Positions 7,595 through 15,674 of a stretch of DNA of 64,000 nt are shown piece by piece. The notes below the pieces were generated by a model. That model worked only from the letters and a program-made list of their open reading frames with translations, searched no databases and was not told the origin of the DNA. Source of the DNA: Pseudomonas sp. TTU2014-080ASC (GTDB lineage Bacteria > Pseudomonadota > Gammaproteobacteria > Pseudomonadales > Pseudomonadaceae); the NCBI RefSeq assembly GCF_001446935.1, contig NZ_LKKK01000001.1, positions 558,001 to 622,000 on the forward strand, in the 5' to 3' direction. How positions within the stretch are numbered: the stretch's first letter is position 1; each line of letters begins with the position of its first letter. Position numbers and translations under genes: made by a program.

Positions 7595-10500
7595 CAACTT
7601 CTCCCGTTGGCATGCCGCCAACTGGTGCCACCAGGCCGCCATGAGTCGGCAATAGCCCTTTCAGCCATGCCTTTCATTTGGCCTTGCAGATTGGTTGCCA
7701 GCGCCTGCTGATCCAGCTCCATTCCTTCACCGTTACGGTCTTCCGTGAAAATGCTCACAGGTGCCTCGATGTAAATCGCGGTACCCGAACCACCGCCGCC
7801 GCCCACAGCACGCACCCCCAACGAACCATCCGCGCCACGCGCAAGCGGCAGGATTGCCTCAGGCCCAGCTTCGCCCATGATTCCCCGCTTACCGCCAGCC
7901 ATGCCGAAAGCTGTAGGCTGGGAAACAATGGAGTTTGTGAACGCGCCGCCACGGGCAAAGAACTGCACCCCGTTGCTCCAGCCACCACCATTAGCCTGCG
8001 CGGCCGACCAATTCGCAAAGGCAGAACCGTTGTAATCAGCAGCACTTGCGCCTGCGCTTGCCCCACCACCAAACCAGCCACCGACCATAGACATACCAGC
8101 GCCCATCACACCACTCAGCAATGAGCTGGCGGCCTGTTGGCTGGCGATACGAGCCATGTCTGAAATGATGCTGCTGGCAAAGTCCTTGAATGAGGCCTTG
8201 CCGGTTGTAACGAAGTCCACAAGCGCATCACGGGCGGAGTTAAAGCCCCCGGTCAGCACTTCCTCAGTGGCACCGGCTACATCCGCAGCATCAGCTTGAA
8301 TGTTCTGCCAAGCCCGCCGTGCTCCATTCCGAAAGTCGCCCTGAGCAGCAAGTCGGGCACTGTAACCATCAACCTCCATTTGCAACTCACGCGCTTGGAA
8401 GTCCGCCAGATCAGCCAGGCGTTGCTCATAAGCAACAGGGCTGAGCCTGCGTGAAGCATCTTCCTGTTGCTGCTCAAGCTCCCGGCGCAGATCCGCGTAC
8501 TTCTTGCGAACGGAGTCCATGCGCTGCATTTGCTCGCGCTCATCGTCGCCGAGCCCGATGCCTGCCACATCACTGCTGATAGCGTCCTGCCGGGCCTGCA
8601 ATACCAGCTCCATAGCTGAGTTATATGCCTCCGCGCTGTTGCGCCGAGCCTCAGCCAGCTTCTGCTCATCCCTGATCTGCTGTTGAAGGCTGCCGTCTGC
8701 ATAGGCCTCATTCAGGTTTCGGATGCCGAGCTCCATTTGCTCGGCACTGAGCCTACCCAGCTTGTGAGCCTCACGTAGCCCGGCAACGCCCTCAGTCAAA
8801 TCAGCCAGGCGCTTACGCTCCGGCAGCGCTCGGTCGATGATGGCGTCCAACGCCTTCACCTCATCCTGCAGAGACTTGGTGCGCTCTTTACCAGCTTGGG
8901 TTGCTGTCTGATTGGCCTTCTTCTGTGACTCCACAGCACTGGCTGCGGAGAGAATGGCCACCCGATCAGTCTCGGTAAGGTCCGTATGCTCGCTGATATA
9001 GCGATTGGCAATCCTGATTGCATTGCCGTTGTCCTGCAGTCCAGCCAGCTGCTTGTGCAGGGTATCCAGATAGCTCTGCCCCGCATTGCTCATGCCCGCC
9101 TTGGCGGCATTATTTGCCTGTGTGGAGCTGGTGTTCTCGTCGAGCGCCCCAGTCAGCACACGCAGCGTTTCGGCGATCATCGCCGAGCGCTGGTCGGCAT
9201 CACTGACCGCCCCCGCCTGTCTGATCCAGCCGTCCACGGTGGCCGCAGGTAGACGCATCTGCTCGCCAACCGCTCGCAGAATAGGCGCCAGATCCTCGCC
9301 TGACTCTCGCGCCGCATTTAACTGTGCGACCAGGCTCTGGTAGGCCTGCAGCTGCTGGTTGTACTGACCCGAGCTGTCCCGCACGGGAGCTGTGACAACG
9401 CTGCTGCGGATAGCCTGTGCAAGCTGCCCGTAGGCCTCTTTAACAGCGTCAGTGGCGCCTATCTGCTCCTGCTGCCACTTAACCAGCGATGCCTCGCGCT
9501 GGTCACGGTTGAGCTTCTGGAACTCCTCCCGCAGCTGCTGCACCGGCTTATGCAGATCATCAAGGCTGATCCCTGCTTCATCTGCGTAGTCCCGCAGCAG
9601 CAGAAAGCTGGCAGCAGCGGTACCGGCCAGCATGGCCAACCCCACTGGCCCGCCAAGCACGCTCAGCACCCCGGCAGATGCCGCCCGCAATCCTGACTGT
9701 GCGGCTGTAACCGCTGCTGTAGCCACCGCCTCCCGCTGACGCGCCTGCGCCAGTTGGATGGACATTTGCGTCTGAACCGCCGTGCCCCTCGCCGCCGCTG
9801 CCTCACGGGTGGCGAGAATGGTGGCCGTCTGGGCTTTACGCTGATCGGCAATTGCCGCCTGTAAGACCGCATCGGCCTGCGCAATACGCGCAGCACGATC
9901 AGCCACAGCAACCTTAATGCTACGCAGCGTGGCAACAGTGGCCAGCACAGTCTTGGCCGTATAAAGCGTGATGGCACCGACAGCTACGCCAGCAACCAGA
10001 CCGGCTACGATATCGACGTTATCCGCCACCACACCCAAGGCATCGGCCAGGCTCGCGAGTACCCCGGTCTGCTCCTCGGTTTTACCGACGAACACACCGA
10101 TGGCGTTCTGAATGTTGACCAAGGCATCCTGCACGCTGACGGACATATCAGCAGCCGCTTTGCGGTTTGCCTCAACCGTCTGCAGCAGGCCGGTGTTGAT
10201 GTCATCAATGGATAGTTTGCCCTGCACACCGAGCTTGCGGATTGCCTCAGCACTTTTGCCGGTAGCCGCTGCAATGGCATCCACGATGGTAGGCATTGCC
10301 GTTTGGATCGAAACCCAGCTGTCAGCCTCCACCTTGTTGGTATTGAGTGACTTACTGTAGGCATCCAGTGCCGCCGCGCCTTTATCAGCCGTGGCAGCGT
10401 TGGTCACCAACAGAAAGCTGAAAGAGTCGGTGATATCCAGGGTTTGCTGAGTCTCAAACCCCAGATCTCGCATCACACTGGCAGTACGGATATAAAGCTC

Positions 10501-10875
10501 TTGAGCCTCAGCCAGCGGACGATAGGTTTCCTGCGCAGTACGCAGCAGGTGCTGCTGCACATCGCCATACTCAGCGCTGCCGTCCGTAGCCGCCCGCATC
10601 CGGTCAGCCATTTGTCCGTACGCGTCAGCCTGACGAATAACCCCACCGATCAGCCCCGCACCGGCGACAGCCGCAAAGGCACCGCGAATCAGCGTGCCAG
10701 CCTGCTGCGCCGCACGACCAGTGCGATCAAACGCGGAATCAACCGTCGCAAGGTTACGGTCGATGGAAGCCGTAGTGCGGTTGACCAACTGATCAGCGCT
10801 GGCCATCTCACGGCGCAACTGTGCTGTGGTGGCCTCAAGCTGAATCAGCAGCCCCTGCACTTCCTGATCAGCCAT
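7594..10875 (-). CDS. H: Phage tail tape measure protein
   Basis: This 1,093-residue lambda gpH-type protein sets the tail length and enters the envelope during DNA delivery. The N-terminal 70-260 region reads as a tape-measure domain, followed by hydrophobic segments near residues 285-305 (VAGLVAGVAVGAITLY) and 415-430 (LAMLAGTAAASFLLL). A long helical, Glu/Arg/Gln-rich region (about 640-870) and a Gly/Ala-rich C-terminus follow. By the usual 0.15 nm per residue this predicts a tail near 160 nm (inference). GGAGG stands 5 nt before the ATG. It lies downstream of the G/T chaperone pair, as in all long-tailed phages of this type. Confidence 0.95.
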   Translation of the reverse strand: MADQEVQGLLIQLEATTAQLRREMASADQLVNRTTASIDRNLATVDSAFDRTGRAAQQAGTLIRGAFAAVAGAGLIGGVIRQADAYGQMADRMRAATDGSAEYGDVQQHLLRTAQETYRPLAEAQELYIRTASVMRDLGFETQQTLDITDSFSFLLVTNAATADKGAAALDAYSKSLNTNKVEADSWVSIQTAMPTIVDAIAAATGKSAEAIRKLGVQGKLSIDDINTGLLQTVEANRKAAADMSVSVQDALVNIQNAIGVFVGKTEEQTGVLASLADALGVVADNVDIVAGLVAGVAVGAITLYTAKTVLATVATLRSIKVAVADRAARIAQADAVLQAAIADQRKAQTATILATREAAAARGTAVQTQMSIQLAQARQREAVATAAVTAAQSGLRAASAGVLSVLGGPVGLAMLAGTAAASFLLLRDYADEAGISLDDLHKPVQQLREEFQKLNRDQREASLVKWQQEQIGATDAVKEAYGQLAQAIRSSVVTAPVRDSSGQYNQQLQAYQSLVAQLNAARESGEDLAPILRAVGEQMRLPAATVDGWIRQAGAVSDADQRSAMIAETLRVLTGALDENTSSTQANNAAKAGMSNAGQSYLDTLHKQLAGLQDNGNAIRIANRYISEHTDLTETDRVAILSAASAVESQKKANQTATQAGKERTKSLQDEVKALDAIIDRALPERKRLADLTEGVAGLREAHKLGRLSAEQMELGIRNLNEAYADGSLQQQIRDEQKLAEARRNSAEAYNSAMELVLQARQDAISSDVAGIGLGDDEREQMQRMDSVRKKYADLRRELEQQQEDASRRLSPVAYEQRLADLADFQARELQMEVDGYSARLAAQGDFRNGARRAWQNIQADAADVAGATEEVLTGGFNSARDALVDFVTTGKASFKDFASSIISDMARIASQQAASSLLSGVMGAGMSMVGGWFGGGASAGASAADYNGSAFANWSAAQANGGGWSNGVQFFARGGAFTNSIVSQPTAFGMAGGKRGIMGEAGPEAILPLARGADGSLGVRAVGGGGGSGTAIYIEAPVSIFTEDRNGEGMELDQQALATNLQGQMKGMAERAIADSWRPGGTSWRHANGRS

Positions 10876-10889
10876 GCTTTCCTCCGGGC

Positions 10890-10914
10890 AAAAAAAACCA
10901 CCGTTCAGGTGGCT
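10890..10914 (-). terminator. Terminator-like hairpin before the tape measure gene
   Basis: On the minus strand CCACC/GGTGG (5-nt loop) is followed by eight T residues, 6 nt before the GGAGG of the tape measure gene. The stem is short, so this is the weakest of the late-operon hairpins. Confidence 0.6.
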
Positions 10915-10922
10915 GTATTGGG

Positions 10923-11147
10923 TTACTTCCCCCGCCCTCTCAAGGCGGCTTTAAGTTTGTCTGCAACGCTTCCGGGCTTATGGGAGCCTTGCGGCTTCTT
11001 GGCCTCCCCCGGACTCATCCAATCCAGACGGGCATCAAGCGCCAATAGAATTTGAGGAATAGGCGTGCGCCAGGCTACATCAGGCGGCCAGCCAAGCCAG
11101 CCGGTCGCTACGCCGTACAAATAATCGACGTAGCTGCCGTTTTTCAC
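10923..11147 (-). CDS. T: Tail assembly chaperone, T part (made as G-T frameshift fusion)
   Basis: This frame (74 residues from a GTG overlapping the stop codon of G) holds the T portion of the lambda G/GT system. It is probably translated mainly by -1 frameshifting at the G GGA AAG site in G: after slippage the frame runs without a stop through Ala-Arg-Gly-Gly and onward into this ORF. In lambda the GT fusion coats the tape measure protein and recruits tail tube subunits. The protein is small and basic at the end (KLKAALRGRGK). Independent initiation at the GTG is possible but has no good ribosome binding site. Confidence 0.82.
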   Translation of the reverse strand: MKNGSYVDYLYGVATGWLGWPPDVAWRTPIPQILLALDARLDWMSPGEAKKPQGSHKPGSVADKLKAALRGRGK

Positions 11148-11488
11148 TGCGCTGTGTTGACCGCCTCGGGCTTTCCCCGGTCGGCAACGCTCGGCGGTAC
11201 CGGATTAAGCAGCGCCACAATAAATGGCGTCAGCTCCGTACTGACCTTGCTGACACCGGTCTTGAAAATCGCGGCAGCAACATCGGTGTGTTCATCCGGT
11301 CTCAGCCCGGCACCGGCCACAACAATGTCTGCACACGCACCAATGCTCAGCAGGCGCAGCGACTCAAGCGCCCCACGCAAACCGCCGAAGCGGGTTTCGA
11401 TTCGCAGAGCAGCCTCAAGTGTTGGTTGCAAGGTGTATACGCGGGCACCGATCACCACGGTGACCGTACCGTGGAGCACATCACTCAT
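11144..11488 (-). CDS. G: Tail assembly chaperone G
   Basis: This 114-residue protein occupies the lambda G position between the tail tube and T/tape measure genes. It has the look of the tail assembly chaperone family (LEAALRIETRFGGLRGALESL). Its stop overlaps the T start, and near its 3' end the codons ..G GGA AAG form a -1 slippery site. The start overlaps the tail tube gene by 8 nt. The protein is a scaffold and should be absent from mature tails. Confidence 0.85.
   Translation of the reverse strand: MSDVLHGTVTVVIGARVYTLQPTLEAALRIETRFGGLRGALESLRLLSIGACADIVVAGAGLRPDEHTDVAAAIFKTGVSKVSTELTPFIVALLNPVPPSVADRGKPEAVNTAQ
11171..11177 (-). promoter_or_regulatory. Programmed -1 ribosomal frameshift site in the G/T chaperone genes
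   Basis: The minus strand reads G GGA AAG in the frame of G, the same heptamer lambda uses for its G-T fusion. A slip by -1 leads into codons GCC CGA GGC GGT and then in frame through the GTG and AAA AAC of T, with no stop between. The rate cannot be judged from the sequence. Confidence 0.85.
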
Positions 11489-11996
11489 TGATCACACCTT
11501 TGGCCTCAGGCCCGGCAGCAATTTCAAGAATGTCAGTGTTGATCCCCAGGGTGATATTGCGGCGCACGACGTTATCAGCGCTGCCAGATGCCACCGTGTT
11601 GTTCATCACCTTCACCGCAAAGTAGAAGGTAGTCGGCACTACGGGCGGAACGGCGGCTGGATCTCCATCATTGAGCGTAACGCGGATGTTGTAGTTGCCT
11701 TTGCTGCGGTCAGCGTGGGCCTGTTTCACCTTCTGCTGCCCGGCATCGCCGTTGTCCAAACCAACAGTCAGCGTCATGTCCCCCGCATCGGCGGTGCCCT
11801 TGTACTTACGCACTCGGCCATCTGCCAGTGACGTGAAGTTCACGCTTGAGAACGTGTCGCCAAACTCGCCCAAGTCCTCGATCTCGCCCACATCGGTGTA
11901 GTTGTCGGCTTCATACTCGGCCTGAGACACCGCAGGCGTTTTGGTGCCGATTGCCAAACGGCAACCGGCGGCTGTATTGAGGTTGTCTTCTGCCAT
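11481..11996 (-). CDS. V: Major tail tube protein
   Basis: This 171-residue protein sits between the tail completion gene and the G/GT chaperones, where long-tailed phages encode the tube subunit. Sequence cues are SSVNFTSLADGRVRKYKGT and a strand-rich middle (DMTLTVGLDNGD). The ATG at 11996 is preferred over 12008 because GGAGG stands 6 nt upstream. It polymerises around the tape measure protein. Its stop overlaps the start of G. Confidence 0.88.
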   Translation of the reverse strand: MAEDNLNTAAGCRLAIGTKTPAVSQAEYEADNYTDVGEIEDLGEFGDTFSSVNFTSLADGRVRKYKGTADAGDMTLTVGLDNGDAGQQKVKQAHADRSKGNYNIRVTLNDGDPAAVPPVVPTTFYFAVKVMNNTVASGSADNVVRRNITLGINTDILEIAAGPEAKGVINE

Positions 11997-12028
11997 GGTT
12001 TCCTCCACTGGCTTGATGGTTGGTTGGG

Positions 12029-12415
12029 CTAAGCCGTCGTGATAACGCGCACAGTGGCGGAGCCCATATAGGTACGGCCATCGGGCTCACGGTTAACATC
12101 GGATGCAATCACCCGCACCGAAACCGCCCGCCCGTGCTCAAGCGGCAAACGCCGCTCATCAAGAGCGCTCTCAATCTCCCCGAGCAGGCGTTTAACCTCG
12201 GCCTGGCCTTGGTAGTCGCTCCACACGCTGAGATAGATCAGTCGCTGCTTACGCCGCCGCCCGGAGATCGGGCTGGTATTGGTATTCACTTCCCGATCAA
12301 TCGTGACGTAGGGATACGGTGTATCCATCGGCACGGCGTCATAGACCGGGACAGACAGCTCAGCGGACAGCCGCTGATAAAGCGCCTTCTGCAACGCGAC
12401 GCCTGGATCAGTCAT
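12029..12415 (-). CDS. Tail completion protein (DUF3168-like)
   Basis: This 128-residue protein matches the tail terminator type found in HK97-like phages: MTDPGVALQKALYQRL at the start, then VPVYDAVPMDTPYPYVTI, which is the characteristic DUF3168 pattern. It caps the tail tube and joins it to the head. The start at 12415 overlaps the preceding gene by 8 nt; the longer frame would lie inside that gene. Confidence 0.82.
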   Translation of the reverse strand: MTDPGVALQKALYQRLSAELSVPVYDAVPMDTPYPYVTIDREVNTNTSPISGRRRKQRLIYLSVWSDYQGQAEVKRLLGEIESALDERRLPLEHGRAVSVRVIASDVNREPDGRTYMGSATVRVITTA

Positions 12416-12902
12416 AGCTAGCCCCCTTGGCAGCCCGTGCCAGCGTGCTGCGCACGGCTTCACTGATAATCAGCCGGATATCGTCGCGAGTCAGTTGAAT
12501 GCTCGGGCGCAGCCATGGGTGTGCAGGCATCGCCGGGATTGTTGGCGAATAACCAAAGAAGGCCTCCCCGTCAGACTTGTTGGTCTTTTCCGACTGGCCT
12601 TGCTTTAGCTTTGCCGTGTAGCCCTTGGTCCCGTACTCAACAAACCGCAGATAGAAGAAACGGCGGTTGTCTGCCTTACCGACAATGCCAATCCGGGCAT
12701 CCAGTCCGTTTTTACTGATACGCACCTGCAAAGCCGCAGCCGCAGCGCCCGTATCCTTGGGGATCAGTTGTTGCTGAGCGGCCAGCACCAAGTCAGCAGC
12801 TTTCGCCATCGCTGGTGGCAAATCGCTCTGTTCAATATTCGCCAGACGACGCAATACGCCGCGCAACTTGAAGTCACCGCGGACTCTCGAACGTCTGGCC
12901 AT
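12408..12902 (-). CDS. HK97 gp10-like head-tail joining protein
   Basis: This 164-residue protein has the HK97 gp10 family layout: a helical N-terminus (FKLRGVLRRLANIEQSDLPP), then LIPKDTGAAAAALQVRIS and FVEYGTKGYTA, then PAHPWLRPSIQ. The motif order of P-x-D-T-G, then VEYGT, then P-x-hydrophobic-RP is diagnostic. It acts at the head-tail connector. The ATG at 12902 leaves one nucleotide to the upstream gene. Confidence 0.88.
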   Translation of the reverse strand: MARRSRVRGDFKLRGVLRRLANIEQSDLPPAMAKAADLVLAAQQQLIPKDTGAAAAALQVRISKNGLDARIGIVGKADNRRFFYLRFVEYGTKGYTAKLKQGQSEKTNKSDGEAFFGYSPTIPAMPAHPWLRPSIQLTRDDIRLIISEAVRSTLARAAKGASYD

Positions 12903-12903
12903 A

Positions 12904-13248
12904 TCACTGGCCCTTGGGCTTTGGGGTAACGCTTGAGCACAGCAGCCGAAGCATGCTGTGTGCGTTGTCTGGCAACGCTGCCTCAATCAAATAGGTGGCT
13001 GTGACCCCCTTACGGGCATAAACAAGACGCCGCCCGGCCTGCAAATCATTAGCCGGGCGCGCACGGATTTCTGCACTGACAACTGCCTGAATCTGGTAAG
13101 CGACCGTCGCCACGCGACCGGTCGGGGTTGTGATCTCTACCCAGACCTTGCGCAGCTCCACCCACTGCTCGCTGTAACCACCTGCGCCGTCAGGCACACG
13201 CTGCTGCGCGTGCAAGGCAACACGGTGTCGAAGGGGACCGGCTCTCAT
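12904..13248 (-). CDS. Phage head closure / head-tail adaptor protein
   Basis: This 114-residue protein has the head-tail joining family start (MRAGPLRHRVALHAQQRVPD) followed by GGYSEQWVELRKVWVEI, the usual DGAGGxxxxW pattern. It forms a connector ring below the portal. The ATG overlaps the stop of the upstream connector gene (TGATG). Confidence 0.88.
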   Translation of the reverse strand: MRAGPLRHRVALHAQQRVPDGAGGYSEQWVELRKVWVEITTPTGRVATVAYQIQAVVSAEIRARPANDLQAGRRLVYARKGVTATYLIEAALPDNAHSMLRLLCSSVTPKPKGQ

Positions 13249-13571
13249 CAAAAACGCTTCCTGTACCAGAGCAACCGTTCAACCCCCAGCGGTACAGCCG
13301 TAGCGATGGTGCCCAGCGCCACTGCCTCACGGTTTGCGTACCAGTGCCCGACCAGCAGATACACGGCCTGCCAGATGTCAGGCGTTAGCTGCATTTCTGT
13401 AGGGCTTGCCGTCTCGCTGTCCACCAGCTTGCAGTCACAGTGCTGCTCAACGTGAAACAGCGCTGCTGCCACGTAATCCTTGATCAGCTCGTCTTCCTCG
13501 TCTGTCTCAACCCGCGCCTGCAGCTTTATCTTTTCGAGCAAACCAGGCCGGGCATCCCAGTCGATGACCAT
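13248..13571 (-). CDS. HK97 gp6-like head-tail connector protein
   Basis: This 107-residue protein shows the gp6-type adaptor pattern: a leading helix with LEKIKLQARVETDEEDELI, a second helix (YVAAALFHVEQHCDCKL), then AVYLLVGHWYANREAV near residues 70-85. It binds beneath the portal ring. It abuts the small upstream gene with a 1-nt overlap. Confidence 0.87.
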   Translation of the reverse strand: MVIDWDARPGLLEKIKLQARVETDEEDELIKDYVAAALFHVEQHCDCKLVDSETASPTEMQLTPDIWQAVYLLVGHWYANREAVALGTIATAVPLGVERLLWYRKRF

Positions 13572-13774
13572 TACTTGGTCTCTTTGCCGGAGGCAGGTTT
13601 GGTTTCCTTCGGCTTGATCACCTCAGTCACCTCCTCGGCCAAACCCTTGCCGATCAGAATATGGGCATATTCGTCATCGACACCTTCAAACACCTGCCCC
13701 GCTTTTACCTTTGCCGACTCGGTACCGAGCTTTGCAGCGTCACCGACAAAACCCCACGTCGCTTTGATATTCAT
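13571..13774 (-). CDS. Small head-region protein of unknown function
   Basis: This 67-residue protein lies between the capsid and connector genes. It starts MNIKATWGFVGDAAKLG and ends in a Lys-rich tail. GGAG stands 5 nt before the ATG, and a strong terminator hairpin precedes it. Position and coupling to gp6 suggest a head-related role, but I recognise no domain. Confidence 0.7.
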   Translation of the reverse strand: MNIKATWGFVGDAAKLGTESAKVKAGQVFEGVDDEYAHILIGKGLAEEVTEVIKPKETKPASGKETK

Positions 13775-13790
13775 ACGTTCTCCAAATGCA

Positions 13791-13816
13791 AAAAGGCCGG
13801 CTCAATGGCCGGCCTT
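13791..13816 (-). terminator. Strong intrinsic terminator after the capsid gene
   Basis: The minus-strand stem AAGGCCGGC/GCCGGCCTT (9 bp, 6-nt loop) is followed by a T run. It lies between the capsid stop codon and the next ribosome binding site. Partial termination here would raise capsid mRNA relative to tail mRNA. Confidence 0.85.
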
Positions 13817-13833
13817 AACAGTTACGGGTGGAC

Positions 13834-15033
13834 TCAAGCAGAGGGGAAATGACCTTTCACCAGCGCCTCACGGCGACGAACACCCAAGCCCAGGCGCTCC
13901 TCAACCAGCAAAGCCCGCTCGTTCTTGATGAACTGATCATTGATCAGGCCCATCTTGAACAGGAACGACATACGGTCGAACAGCACCGTAGAACGTGCAA
14001 AGTTCGCCACAAGGAACTCACCACCGGTATCGCCCTCGCCTTCATCCATGCTGTCCGAGGTGATCACTGGACGCCCCCACAGAATCGGCGTCACCAGCCC
14101 CTGCAGGTTGGCAAACAGATAGCGGTTCTCCCCGTCCTTCTGCAGTTCGATGTTCATCCAGTCCAGCTCAGTCATGGTCACGCCATCGGCCGACAGCTTG
14201 GACTGCTTGCGCACCTGATAGATGGCACGACGCACGATATCAATGGCCGTATCACCGGCCTTGTTCAGCTTGGTGTCATAGGTGGTGGCTTGAGTCATCA
14301 GACCCGACAGGTTTTCCCCGGTGCCATCGCCTTTCAGGATCTGCGCCTCTTCCTCCAGTTTGAGGTCATAGCGCAGCAGCTCCTGAATGTAGCCCTGCAT
14401 TTGCGGCACATCGTCCAGAGCCTCATCCGTGACCGGCATCCACACCGCGATCTTTTTGATTCGGTCGGTGACTGTTTCAAACGTCACGTTACTGCTGGGC
14501 TTCAGTGCTCCTTCAGCTACCGTGCTCGCGCCTTGGCTGTGCAGCAGCTCGCGGAAGTAGCTGTAGCTCTGCCCACTAACCGGGATAGTGGTGAGCAGGT
14601 CACGAATACGCAGCTCCTGACGGATGCCCGGCTGAATCGTCGGATCGTAGTTAGGAACCACAATCCCGGCGCTGTTCACCTTGGTTTCCTTCATGCTCGC
14701 AAGATCGGATTTCAGCACCTCGATCTCGGCACGGTTAGCTGCTTTTTGCTGCAGGTTCTTGTAACTGTCATTGGACTTGACCAGGTCAATAAACGACTTG
14801 GCCTCACCCGGAGCGCCGCGCAGCTTCACACCCTTCTGCTCCAGATCCTGCACCTGATCAATGACCTTCTGCAGCTCATCCTTCTGAGTCTGGATTTCCT
14901 TTTTCAGCTCAGTGGCAACCGTGTTGCCCTTCTCTACCTCAGCAATGGCCGAGTCATACTTGGCCTGTAAGCCCTGGAAGCCTTGCTTCAGTTGCAGCTC
15001 CAGAGAATCTTTAAGTTCCTTCACTTCGCTCAT
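13834..15033 (-). CDS. HK97-type major capsid protein
   Basis: This 399-residue protein has an N-terminal coiled-coil delta domain of about 100 residues (LQLKQGFQGLQAKYDSAIAE and on), which the prohead protease should remove. The HK97-fold core follows (RELRIRDLLTTIPVSGQSY, then KKIAVWMPVTDEALDD, then ILKGDGTGENLSGL). The order portal, protease, capsid is typical. The start overlaps the protease stop by 4 nt (ATGA). Confidence 0.95.
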   Translation of the reverse strand: MSEVKELKDSLELQLKQGFQGLQAKYDSAIAEVEKGNTVATELKKEIQTQKDELQKVIDQVQDLEQKGVKLRGAPGEAKSFIDLVKSNDSYKNLQQKAANRAEIEVLKSDLASMKETKVNSAGIVVPNYDPTIQPGIRQELRIRDLLTTIPVSGQSYSYFRELLHSQGASTVAEGALKPSSNVTFETVTDRIKKIAVWMPVTDEALDDVPQMQGYIQELLRYDLKLEEEAQILKGDGTGENLSGLMTQATTYDTKLNKAGDTAIDIVRRAIYQVRKQSKLSADGVTMTELDWMNIELQKDGENRYLFANLQGLVTPILWGRPVITSDSMDEGEGDTGGEFLVANFARSTVLFDRMSFLFKMGLINDQFIKNERALLVEERLGLGVRRREALVKGHFPSA

Positions 15034-15674
15034 AGCGTTGCTCCAAATGTTTGCGCGAATAACGTGGAAATGTGTTTCAGCTCTTCCACGATCTCCGTGG
15101 CCTCACTGCCGCCGTCACGGCGCAGCGCGGGATAGCCGAGCGAAGCGACAGCCGCCGCTTCCTTACGCGAAAAGCCCATGCGCTCACGCAGGGCGTTTTC
15201 AAAAAGCCGGATGTCCGACTTCACACTGAGCACCTCAGCCTCAGTGTTCATGCCGAAGGGAACGAACGACGCCTCCCAGAGTTCGGCAGACTTGATGACA
15301 CGCACATTGCGACCAGCTCGTTGCTGATAGTCCGCCTCCAGCGTGTTGAACCCGATGGACATGCTGTCCAGCGCTCCATCCTTCAGCAGTTCGTAGGCGT
15401 CACGGGCATAGCTGACAGCGAGATTGACCCGCCCCTTCAAGTACAAACCGTGGTCGTCCTGCCTAAACTCAGATGTACCCACAAGCCGCTCAAGGTCGTG
15501 GTACAGGGCAAGCTTCAAGCGCCCGTTGCGAGCTGTTTTAACCTTGGTGAAGGCCCCCTTGAGGATCACGTCATCGCCCAGATCGACGTTATCGAACACA
15601 GCGGCATAACCCTCGAAGTTGCCCGCCTCATCTGCGGCTTTCACCTCAAACGGGCAATCAAGTTTGCTGAACAT
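15030..15674 (-). CDS. HK97-family prohead maturation protease
   Basis: This 214-residue serine protease has His59 (LALYHD) and Ser106 (DSMSIGF) as the catalytic pair, with Glu131 or Glu134 (ELWEASFVP) as the third residue. It cleaves the capsid delta domain and scaffold during head maturation. The conserved opening GYAAVFDNVD is present. It overlaps the portal gene by 17 nt. Confidence 0.95.
   Translation of the reverse strand: MFSKLDCPFEVKAADEAGNFEGYAAVFDNVDLGDDVILKGAFTKVKTARNGRLKLALYHDLERLVGTSEFRQDDHGLYLKGRVNLAVSYARDAYELLKDGALDSMSIGFNTLEADYQQRAGRNVRVIKSAELWEASFVPFGMNTEAEVLSVKSDIRLFENALRERMGFSRKEAAAVASLGYPALRRDGGSEATEIVEELKHISTLFAQTFGATL

Noticed and set aside
13828..14970. 380-codon plus-strand ORF opposite the capsid gene
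   Set aside because: It mirrors the capsid coding sequence, lacks motifs and a ribosome binding site, and is taken as a shadow.
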